A stretch of DNA of 7,714 bases from Rhodobacter sp. (GTDB lineage: Bacteria > Pseudomonadota > Alphaproteobacteria > Rhodobacterales > Rhodobacteraceae). The notes under the pieces were generated by a model, which did no database searches, was not told where the DNA came from, and was given only the letters and a program-made list of their open reading frames with translations. How positions within the stretch are numbered: position 1 is the first letter of the stretch; each line of letters begins with the position of its first letter. The stretch is from assembly GCA_027482795.1 (NCBI GenBank), contig JAIXVS010000208.1, positions 1-7,714 on the forward strand, given 5' to 3'. Shown piece after piece: positions 1 to 6,027 of this stretch. A program made the position numbers and the translations under genes.

Positions 1-855
1 ATTGAGGTTTTGGGCGTGGTGGCGGTGGCGGGCAATGTGCCGCTGCCGCTGACCCAGCGCAATGTGCGCATTGTATGCGAACTGGCGGGGCGGCGCGATA
101 TTCCTGTCTTTGCAGGCTGCGACGCGCCCCTTCAGCGCAAATTGGTCACGGCTGAACATGTGCACGGCGTTACGGGCCTTGACGGCCCGCCCATGGTGGA
201 ACCCACCATGGCACTGCAAACGCAGCACGGGGTGGATTTTATCATCGACACCATCCGCCGCGCGCCCGAAAAAACCATCACCCTGTGCCCGCTTGGCCCC
301 CTGACCAACATCGCGCAGGCCTTTTTGCAGGCCCCTGATATCATTGCGCGCGTGCAAGAAATCGTGCTGATGGGCGGGGCCTATTTCGAGGTGGGCAATA
401 TCACCCCCGCCGCCGAGTTTAACATTTACGTCGACCCAGAGGCCGCTGACATTGTGCTAAAATCGGGCGTGCCCGTGGTGATGATGCCGCTGGATGTGAC
501 GCATAAAGTCATCGCCACCCGCGCCCGCGTCGAGGCTATTCGCGCCCTGAACACCAATGTGGGCCGCGTTGCCGCCGAATGGGCCGATTTCTTTGAACGT
601 TTTGACGTGGCCAAATATGGCAGCGATGGTGGCCCGCTGCACGACCCAACTGTCATTGCCTATTTGATCGCGCCGCATCTGTTTACGGGGCGGTTCATCA
701 ACGTGGAAATTGAAACCCAATCCGAATTGACACTGGGCATGACGGTGGCCGATTGGTGGGGCGTGTCAAACCGCGCGCCAAATGCCATGTTCATGGGCGA
801 TGTTGATGCGCAGGGGTTTTTCGATTTGCTGACCCAGCGTTTGGCGCGGCTGTAG
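1..855 (+). CDS. Nucleoside hydrolase (IUNH family), 5' end cut by window
   Basis: Probable inosine-uridine-type nucleoside N-ribohydrolase, splitting nucleosides into base and ribose for cytosolic salvage. The frame is open from base 1 (Ile-Glu-Val-Leu-Gly), so the TTG at 10 is an internal Leu codon, not the start. Missing is the N-terminal DxDxxxDD calcium-binding motif characteristic of the family. Visible family blocks, counted from the TTG, are VAVAGNVPLPLTQRN (4-18), VHGVTGLDG (51-59), CPLGPLTNIAQA (93-104), LMGGAYFEVGN (120-130), EFNIYVDPEAA (136-146) and GGPLHDP (207-213). In the last block His211 matches the proposed catalytic acid of inosine-uridine hydrolases and Asp212 the C-terminal calcium ligand. 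Ends 7 bases before the convergent kinase gene. Family assignment is firm; base specificity cannot be read from the sequence, and a pyrimidine-specific (Rih-like) enzyme is equally possible. Confidence 0.93.
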   Translation: MEVLGVVAVAGNVPLPLTQRNVRIVCELAGRRDIPVFAGCDAPLQRKLVTAEHVHGVTGLDGPPMVEPTMALQTQHGVDFIIDTIRRAPEKTITLCPLGPLTNIAQAFLQAPDIIARVQEIVLMGGAYFEVGNITPAAEFNIYVDPEAADIVLKSGVPVVMMPLDVTHKVIATRARVEAIRALNTNVGRVAAEWADFFERFDVAKYGSDGGPLHDPTVIAYLIAPHLFTGRFINVEIETQSELTLGMTVADWWGVSNRAPNAMFMGDVDAQGFFDLLTQRLARL

Positions 856-861
856 CCGCGC
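844..861. terminator. Stem-loop at convergent gene ends (weak terminator candidate)
   Basis: GCGCGGC, loop TGTA, GCCGCGC: a perfect 7-bp GC-only stem, extendable by one G-U pair, followed on the plus strand by only TTTA. It covers the last codons and stop of the nucleoside hydrolase and sits right at the kinase stop. Its position between two convergent 3' ends suits a terminator or an RNA 3'-end stabiliser for either transcript. The U-tract is short, so strong intrinsic termination is doubtful; chance in GC-rich coding DNA is possible. Confidence 0.4.
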
Positions 862-862
862 T

Positions 863-1912
863 TTAGCCCAGTGGCAGAAACACAGAAAATCGGCTGCCCT
901 GCCCCTTGCCGCTTTCGATACTCAGCTTGCCGCGATGGCGGCTGACGATATGTTTGACAATCGCCAGCCCCAGCCCCGTGCCGCCTTGCGCGCGGGATCG
1001 GTGGCTGTCCACGCGGTAAAACCGTTCGGTCAGGCGCGGGATATGTTCTTCTGCAATGCCGCTGCCCGAATCTTGCACCCAAAAACAATAGGCAGGCCCG
1101 CGCAAGGTGACCGTCTCGGTCAGCCCCACCTCGACACGGCCACCTTTGACACTGCCATATTTGATTGCGTTTTCCACCAGATTACCAACCACTTGCATGA
1201 TCTGATCGGCATCGGCAAACAAATTGCGCGGCGCATCCAGCCCCTTTAAATCCAGCGTCACCTCGGCGCGCTGCGCCAAGGGGCGCAAACTGTCAACCGC
1301 CAGCGCAAGCGTCTCGGCAAGGTCAATTTCCGTATCGGGGCGTAGGCGTTCTTGTGCCTCTACGCGCGATAGATGCAGCAAATCGGTAACAAGGCGGTTC
1401 ATCCGCTCGGCCTCGGTGGCCATAATCTCCAAAAACCGCGCCCGCGCAACGGGATCGTCGCGCGCGGGGCCTTGCAGCGTTTCGATAAAGCCCTGTAGCG
1501 CCGTCAAGGGCGTGCGCAATTCATGGCTGACATTTGCCACAAAGTCGCGCCGCATTTGGTCGGTTTGCTCTTGCGGGCTCACATCTTCAAACACGCAAAT
1601 CGCGCCATTTGGCACGGGCGAGATGGTGATGGCAAAGCTGGCTTCCTGATCGCTGGGCCGCATCGTTAGCCGCAGCGTTGCGCCCGTGCTTGTGTACAGA
1701 CAATTGGCCACTGCCTCTAAAACCTCGGGCTGGCGCAGCGTCAGACCATAATGGCGGCCCTGCAACGCTGGGCCGAAAATCGCTACTGCCGTGGGGTTGG
1801 CCATGGCCACTTTTGAATCGCGCGCAACCAAGATGGCCGCATGGGGTATCCCTGCCAATAAAGCAGGTAAGAATTCCTCAAGCAGCGCATTTTTCTCGGT
1901 AGAGTTGAACAC
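863..1912 (-). CDS. phoR: PhoR-like sensor histidine kinase without membrane segments
   Basis: Two-component histidine kinase of 349 aa, probably the phosphate-regulon kinase that phosphorylates PhoB. Domains in order: PAS-like sensor region at about 17-110; HisKA with FVANVSHELRTPL (124-136), phospho-acceptor His130; ATPase domain with N-box NLVENAIKY (244-252), G1 box DSGSGI (281-286), F-box FYRVD (298-302) and G2 box GGTGLGL (310-316). All catalytic boxes look intact. The stretch from DFVANVSHELRTP to LLHLSRVEAQER closely follows alphaproteobacterial PhoR as I know it. No hydrophobic segment long enough to cross the membrane is seen, unlike E. coli PhoR, so it should be cytosolic. The GTG start at 1912 is chosen because AAGAGG lies 8 bases upstream and an in-frame stop lies just beyond. 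No phoB, phoU or pst genes are visible next to it, so the symbol is less certain than the kinase call. Confidence 0.85.
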   Translation of the reverse strand: MFNSTEKNALLEEFLPALLAGIPHAAILVARDSKVAMANPTAVAIFGPALQGRHYGLTLRQPEVLEAVANCLYTSTGATLRLTMRPSDQEASFAITISPVPNGAICVFEDVSPQEQTDQMRRDFVANVSHELRTPLTALQGFIETLQGPARDDPVARARFLEIMATEAERMNRLVTDLLHLSRVEAQERLRPDTEIDLAETLALAVDSLRPLAQRAEVTLDLKGLDAPRNLFADADQIMQVVGNLVENAIKYGSVKGGRVEVGLTETVTLRGPAYCFWVQDSGSGIAEEHIPRLTERFYRVDSHRSRAQGGTGLGLAIVKHIVSRHRGKLSIESGKGQGSRFSVFLPLG

Positions 1913-1920
1913 TTCATTAA

Positions 1921-1926
1921 CCTCTT
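1921..1926 (-). promoter_or_regulatory. Ribosome binding site deciding the kinase GTG start
   Basis: AAGAGG on the minus strand, 8 bases before the GTG at 1912. An ATG at 1917 is out of frame with the kinase and only 4 bases from this site, so GTG is the better start. An in-frame TAA a few codons upstream excludes a longer protein. Confidence 0.65.
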
Positions 1927-1981
1927 CGCGTTACCTTAATGGAAGATCAACAAAAACAAGATGATAGGTCTTGCGTTAACC

Positions 1982-2092
1982 ATGTTTTTGCGACAGAACC
2001 ATTACAGCTTTGTGTCTTTTCGGTGGGGTATTGGTCATTTCCTTGGGCCTTTTGGCCAGATTTTTGCCTGCGGATACTGGCACGATGAATGA
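1982..2092 (+). CDS. Possible 36-aa leader ORF overlapping the next start
   Basis: ATG at 1982 opens a 36-codon frame rich in Phe, Gly and aromatic residues (begins MFLRQNHYSF, ends GYWHDE). Its TGA at 2090-2092 lies just inside the next gene, whose ATG is at 2085, giving the overlap ATGAATGA. That arrangement could couple translation of the two, which would help explain the poor ribosome site of the downstream ATG. No strong Shine-Dalgarno sequence precedes 1982 and the peptide resembles nothing I know. It also spans the candidate PHO box, which argues that the region may simply be regulatory. Low confidence. Confidence 0.15.
   Translation: MFLRQNHYSFVSFRWGIGHFLGPFGQIFACGYWHDE
1990..2007 (-). 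promoter_or_regulatory. Candidate PHO box (PhoB operator) upstream of the kinase gene
   Basis: The minus strand reads CTGTAAT GGTT CTGTCGC. PhoB binds direct 7-bp repeats of the CTGTCAT/CTGTCAC type separated by 4 bp; here each repeat matches 6 of 7 positions in exactly that spacing. It lies 78 bases upstream of the kinase GTG, reading toward it, and also in front of the divergent small gene. A good -10 at the usual 10-bp distance is not seen (TTAACG); TATCAT at 1961-1966 is a better hexamer but 23 bp away. The site is therefore a candidate only. Confidence 0.45.
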
Positions 2093-2471
2093 AGATAACA
2101 CAACCTCTGCTGTGCGGCCCCAAGCAGGGGTGGGAACTTTGGTCTTTGGTCTCTCACCCGTTAGCGATGCGGTTTTGCGGCTGGATCTGGGCGGGAACAT
2201 TCTTCAGGCAGATTGCCGCAGCATCGTTGCGGCAGATTTAACGCAAGTTACGCGAACCGTGTGCAGCCTGTTCCCCACCCAAGGTGATCGCAAAAATGAT
2301 GCCGTTTCGGTGATCGATGCGCTATGCCAACTGGGCTATCGCGGCGAGATTTGGGTTTTGGCCCCACCCCTTTTGCGCCCCAAAATGGTAGAAAGCGAAC
2401 TGCGCGGTCTGGCCAAGGGATTAACGCTGCGGCTCATTGCAGGCCATCTGCCCCCCCTGACCGAGATTTAG
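2085..2471 (+). CDS. Hypothetical protein, possible receiver-like alpha/beta fold
   Basis: I do not recognise a named family. The 128-aa protein has alternating strands and helices in its second half: TVCSLFP, helix DAVSVIDALCQLGY, strand EIWVLAPPL, helix PKMVESELRGLAKG, strand LTLRLIAG. This order resembles the last part of a response-regulator receiver domain, but no clear phospho-acceptor Asp or acidic pocket is visible, so at most a pseudo-receiver is suggested. The start is uncertain. ATG 2085 has no clear Shine-Dalgarno; TTG 2031 follows GGTGGGG; TTG 2010 would add a hydrophobic N-terminus (LFGGVLVISLGLLARFL). The frame is closed by a stop at 1977. It is divergent from the kinase gene, and its stop overlaps the convergent iolB stop by 2 bases. 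A link to the kinase is inference from position. Confidence 0.6.
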   Translation: MNEDNTTSAVRPQAGVGTLVFGLSPVSDAVLRLDLGGNILQADCRSIVAADLTQVTRTVCSLFPTQGDRKNDAVSVIDALCQLGYRGEIWVLAPPLLRPKMVESELRGLAKGLTLRLIAGHLPPLTEI

Positions 2472-3286
2472 CCGGCCGCCGCTGGATTATCGCGCTGATA
2501 AATCCAATCATGCGCTGGGTCATTCTGAAACCGCCAATTGCGGCGCGGGCCTGCCATAACATTCAGGTAATACATCTCGTACCCATAGGGCGCACCGCAG
2601 GGATGGTGCCCGCGCGGCACCAGCACCACATCGTGGTTTTTCACCGCCATGGTCTCATCCAAACGGCCATCATCGGTGTAGACGCGCTGAATGCCATAGC
2701 CCTGCGCGGGGTTCAGGCGGTGGTAATAGGTTTCCTCTAGGTACGTCATGCGCGGGAAATCATCCTCGTCATGCCGATGCGGCGGATAGGATGACCAGTT
2801 GCCAGCGGGGGTGAAAACTTCGGTCACCAAAAGGCTAGAGGCCACATCGCGCCCCTCCATCGCGATATTGTTGATATAGCGCGTATTGGCTCCCTGCCCG
2901 CGCGGGGTAAGATCGATGCCATCAGGCCCAAGGCGGGCGGCGGGGTATTCGGCAATCGCGGGGGCCGAACATATGGCAATGGTGCAATCGGTTGTTGCAC
3001 GCACGTGCCATTGGCTGCTTGCGGGCAAGTAAATGCAATGCGGCGCGGTTTTCTCAAACACGTCCAATCGGTTACCGATTTGGCCCCAGTCTTGCCCCGC
3101 GCCATTCACCTGCGCAAGGCCTTCAACCATCACCAAAATCACTTCGGTGCTGCCCGTGTTGCCCTGCGCAGTTTCGCCCGCCTTCAGGCGGTGCAGCGCA
3201 AAGCCAACATAGCCCCAACCCGCGCTGTGCGGCGTGATATCATGCACCAAGCCATGGGTGCTAAGCGGTTTGCGCAGCAGATCCAT
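2468..3286 (-). CDS. iolB: 5-deoxy-glucuronate isomerase IolB
   Basis: Cytosolic isomerase converting 5-deoxy-D-glucuronate, the IolD product, to 2-deoxy-5-keto-D-gluconate in myo-inositol breakdown. The 272-aa length is usual for IolB. The protein is a double cupin; the second cupin carries the family signature NWSSYPPHRHDEDDFPR (163-179), LEETYYHRLNP (183-193) and VPRGHHPCGAPYG (223-235). These supply the likely metal ligands among His170, His172, Glu184/185 and His227/228. ATG at 3286 follows AAGGGA, which lies inside the end of iolE 6 bases upstream; iolE stops only 3 bases before. It is the last iol gene here, and its TAA overlaps the stop of the converging small gene, leaving no intergenic terminator. 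Identity is very secure. Confidence 0.97.
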   Translation of the reverse strand: MDLLRKPLSTHGLVHDITPHSAGWGYVGFALHRLKAGETAQGNTGSTEVILVMVEGLAQVNGAGQDWGQIGNRLDVFEKTAPHCIYLPASSQWHVRATTDCTIAICSAPAIAEYPAARLGPDGIDLTPRGQGANTRYINNIAMEGRDVASSLLVTEVFTPAGNWSSYPPHRHDEDDFPRMTYLEETYYHRLNPAQGYGIQRVYTDDGRLDETMAVKNHDVVLVPRGHHPCGAPYGYEMYYLNVMAGPRRNWRFQNDPAHDWIYQRDNPAAAG

Positions 3287-3289
3287 CGG

Positions 3290-4189
3290 CTATCCCTTGT
3301 CCAATCCCGCACGGCGGGCAAATCCCTTAAGCGCGCGCAGACCCATGGTTTGATAATCCAGCGGAATGCGCACGGACGGGTCTTGTTCGGCCTCGATCAC
3401 CAGCCAGCCCGAATAGCCATGGGCAGCGGCAACTTCCAAAACGCTGTAGAAATCCACCGCCCCGTCGGCATCGCCTGGCACGGTGAACACCCCGCGCCGC
3501 ACGCCTTCTAAAAAGGAAAGCCCCTGCTCGCGCACGGCGCGCATCACATCGGGGCGCACATTTTTGGCATGGATATGGGCCACGCGCCCCATATGCCGCT
3601 TTGCCAAACGCACAGGATCGCCACCGCCGAAATAGCAATGCCCCGTATCCAACAGCAGGTGCAAATGCGGGCCCGTTTCGGCCATCAGGCGGTCAATTTC
3701 CCATTCCGCCTCGATCACTGTGCCCATGTGGTGGTGATACACCATGGTCACGCCCTGCGCGGCGGTATAGGCGGCCAGCGCCTCGATGCCCGCAGCAAAG
3801 GGTTTCCATTGCGCCGCAGTCAGGCGCGGGCGGTCATTGACCGCCATGTCATCGTTGCCATGAATCGCATTCGACGTTTCGCACACGATCACAACCTTGC
3901 AGCCCATGGCTTTGAGCAGGTCAAGATAGGGCTGGATCGCGGCCTTTTCGGTTTCCAGATCATTGACCAAAAGGTTGGTTGAATGCCATCCAGACACATA
4001 TTTCAGCCCCCGAGGATCAAGCTCTGCGCGCAGGCCTTCGGGCGTGGTGGGCAGTTTGTGCCCCTTTTCAATGCCGTCAAAACCAATGGCCGCCGCTTCG
4101 TCTAGGCATTGCGCAAGGCTGATATGCGCGCCAAGGCTGCGGTCGTCATCATTCGTCCATGCAATCGGGTTTGCACCATAAAGGATCAT
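3290..4189 (-). CDS. iolE: Inosose (2-keto-myo-inositol) dehydratase IolE
   Basis: Removes water from scyllo-inosose (2-keto-myo-inositol) to give the trihydroxycyclohexane-dione used by IolD. The 299-aa protein is a xylose-isomerase/AP-endonuclease-2-like TIM barrel needing a divalent metal. Visible signatures are ANPIAWTNDDD (6-16), GFDGIEKGHKLP (36-47), YHHHMGT (151-157), LLLDTGHCYFGGGDP (178-192), HIHAKNVRP (205-213), FTVPGDADGAVDF (235-247) and VIEAEQDP (264-271). The likely metal ligands are in the Glu-, Asp-, His- and Glu-bearing strand ends (Glu160/Glu162 region, Asp181, His205/207, Glu266). ATG at 4189 is preceded by AGGTGA about 3-4 bases upstream, a slightly tight spacing. A 14-base gap follows iolD and a 3-base gap precedes iolB, so it is co-transcribed with both. 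Confidence 0.97.
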   Translation of the reverse strand: MILYGANPIAWTNDDDRSLGAHISLAQCLDEAAAIGFDGIEKGHKLPTTPEGLRAELDPRGLKYVSGWHSTNLLVNDLETEKAAIQPYLDLLKAMGCKVVIVCETSNAIHGNDDMAVNDRPRLTAAQWKPFAAGIEALAAYTAAQGVTMVYHHHMGTVIEAEWEIDRLMAETGPHLHLLLDTGHCYFGGGDPVRLAKRHMGRVAHIHAKNVRPDVMRAVREQGLSFLEGVRRGVFTVPGDADGAVDFYSVLEVAAAHGYSGWLVIEAEQDPSVRIPLDYQTMGLRALKGFARRAGLDKG

Positions 4190-4203
4190 GTATCACCTAA
4201 AGT

Positions 4204-6027
4204 TTAGTCAGCAAGACGCTGAATTTTCTTGTTTTTCTCAAAATGGGCGCGGCTGGCTTGCACCTCCGCGCGCGTCGATACTTCGGGAACGCCCACTTCC
4301 CACCACGCCCCGCCAGCCTCGGTGCTGGGCCATGGGTCGGTGTCAATGACAATCACCACGGGAATTTTGCCACCCTTGGCGGCAGCAAGTTCCGCCTCAA
4401 GTTCGGCAATCGATGCCACTTTCACCGCCCGCGCCCCCATCGCCCCCGCATGTGCGGCAAAGTCGATATGGCTGGGGTTGATGTGATAGCTGTCATCCAA
4501 AAGGTTGTTAAACCCCGCCCCGCCCGTGCCCTTTTGCAAACGGTTGATACAGCCGTAACCGCGATTGTCGGTGATCACCACGGTAAAGGGAATGCCCATC
4601 ATCACCGCAGTGGCCAGTTCGGAATTGGCCATCATATAGCTGCCATCGCCCAGCATACAGATGACATCGGCATCGGGCCGCGCCATTTTAATGCCCATGG
4701 CACCCGCAATTTCATAGCCCATGCAGGAAAAACCGTATTCCATGTGATAGCCGCCTTGGGGTGCATCCCAAATTTTGTGCAATTCCCCGGGCATTGTGCC
4801 TGCGGCGGACATGACCAATGTTTGCGCCGTGGCGGTGCGCTGCACAGCGCCAATCACCTGCATATCGGACGGAAGTCCTAGGTGATTTGGCGCGGCTTTA
4901 ACCGCGTCTTTTGCCGCCTGCCAATCGGCCTGCAACTGCGGGATCGCAGGCCATGTCTGCCCCTTCAAGCCCACTGTCAGACCATTCAACGCCACCAAAG
5001 CATCGCCCGTCAGGCTGATTGCGCCATGCTTGTATGCGTCATAGGGCGCGACGTTGATCGACAGAATTCTGCGCGCAGGGTTTTGGAACAATGACCACGA
5101 CCCTGTGGTGAAATCTTGAAACCGCGTGCCCACGCCAATGACCAAATCAGCGTCGCGGCACACCGCATTGGCCGCAGACCCGCCCGTTACCCCAACAGGG
5201 CCAAAGTTTTGCGGGTGGTCATGCGCCAGCGCCGATTTGCCCGCCTGCGTTTCCACCACGGGGATGGCGTGCACGCGGGCAAACTCGGCCAGCGCGGCCT
5301 CGGCCCCCGCATAGATCACGCCGCCACCTGCCACGATCACAGGGTTTTTCGCGGCTTTGATCGCGGCCAAGGCTGCATCAAATTCGCCCAGATCAAAGGC
5401 AGGGCGGCGAATGCGCCAGACCTTGGGTTCAAAGAAAACCGCAGGATAATCATAGGCTTCGGCCTGAACATCTTGGCAGAACGCCAAAGTTACAGGCCCG
5501 CATTCGGCGGGATCGGTCATCACGCGCAGCGCGCGCGGCAGGGCTGTCATGATCTGCTCGGGGCGCATGATGCGGTCGAAATAGCGGCTGACGGGGCGGA
5601 AACAATCATTCGCCGAAACAGTGCCATCGGTGAAATTTTCCAACTGTTGCAGCACAGGATCGGGCGCGCGATTGGCAAAAATATCGCCTGGAATAATCAG
5701 CAGCGGCAGACGGTTCGCATAGGCCACGCCCGCCGCTGTGACAACGTTCAGCGCACCTGGGCCAATCGACGTGGTCACCGCCATGGCGCGGCGGCGCTTT
5801 TGCGCCTTGGCATAGGCAATGGCGGCATGGGCCATGGTTTGCTCGTTATGACCGCGCCAAGTGGGCAAAGCATCGCGATGCGCATACAGCGCCTCGCCCA
5901 GACCCGCCACATTGCCATGACCGAAAATCGCCCACACCCCTTCGATGAACCGATCACCCTCTTCGGTCATTTGCACAGACAGCCAGCGCACCATGGCCTG
6001 CGCTGCGGTTAATCTGATTGTGGTCAT
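4204..6027 (-). CDS. iolD: 3D-(3,5/4)-trihydroxycyclohexane-1,2-dione hydrolase IolD
   Basis: ThDP-dependent ring-opening enzyme turning the dione made by IolE into 5-deoxy-glucuronate. The 607-aa protein has the three-domain ThDP fold of the acetolactate-synthase family. The Pyr domain carries IFGHGNVAGLGEAL (34-47) and the activating Glu62 in RGHNEQTMAH. The central domain has VAGGGVIYAGAE (232-243). The PP domain has the ThDP/Mg motif GDGSYMMANSELATA (460-474) through Asn488 in VVITDNRGYG. IolD-type signatures such as ETQAGKSAL (259-267) and the WPSTEAGGAWWEVGVPEVS tail (566-584) separate it from acetolactate synthases. ATG 6027 is chosen over an upstream in-frame start at 6069 because GGAGGT lies 5 bases before it, the protein then begins in the family pattern (MTTIRLTAAQAMVRWL), and the ATGA overlaps the iolC stop. 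Confidence 0.97.
   Translation of the reverse strand: MTTIRLTAAQAMVRWLSVQMTEEGDRFIEGVWAIFGHGNVAGLGEALYAHRDALPTWRGHNEQTMAHAAIAYAKAQKRRRAMAVTTSIGPGALNVVTAAGVAYANRLPLLIIPGDIFANRAPDPVLQQLENFTDGTVSANDCFRPVSRYFDRIMRPEQIMTALPRALRVMTDPAECGPVTLAFCQDVQAEAYDYPAVFFEPKVWRIRRPAFDLGEFDAALAAIKAAKNPVIVAGGGVIYAGAEAALAEFARVHAIPVVETQAGKSALAHDHPQNFGPVGVTGGSAANAVCRDADLVIGVGTRFQDFTTGSWSLFQNPARRILSINVAPYDAYKHGAISLTGDALVALNGLTVGLKGQTWPAIPQLQADWQAAKDAVKAAPNHLGLPSDMQVIGAVQRTATAQTLVMSAAGTMPGELHKIWDAPQGGYHMEYGFSCMGYEIAGAMGIKMARPDADVICMLGDGSYMMANSELATAVMMGIPFTVVITDNRGYGCINRLQKGTGGAGFNNLLDDSYHINPSHIDFAAHAGAMGARAVKVASIAELEAELAAAKGGKIPVVIVIDTDPWPSTEAGGAWWEVGVPEVSTRAEVQASRAHFEKNKKIQRLAD

Noticed and set aside
10..12. TTG at 10 as the start of the nucleoside hydrolase
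   Set aside because: The frame is open to base 1 and the residues before it fit the family; the calcium-binding N-terminus is missing, so the gene begins outside the window.
1961..1966. Minus-strand TATCAT as the kinase -10 box
   Set aside because: Good hexamer, but no matching -35 at 16-18 bp, and it is 23 bp from the candidate PHO box instead of about 10; not enough to annotate.
1917..1979. TTAA repeats (1917, 1936, 1976) as CtrA binding sites
   Set aside because: CtrA sites need two TTAA halves separated by 7 bases; the spacings here do not fit.
5116..6012. Long plus-strand open frame (298 codons) opposite iolD
   Set aside because: It lies wholly antisense to a certain gene, is rich in His, Arg and Gln as expected from reversed GC-rich codons, and shows no recognisable domain.
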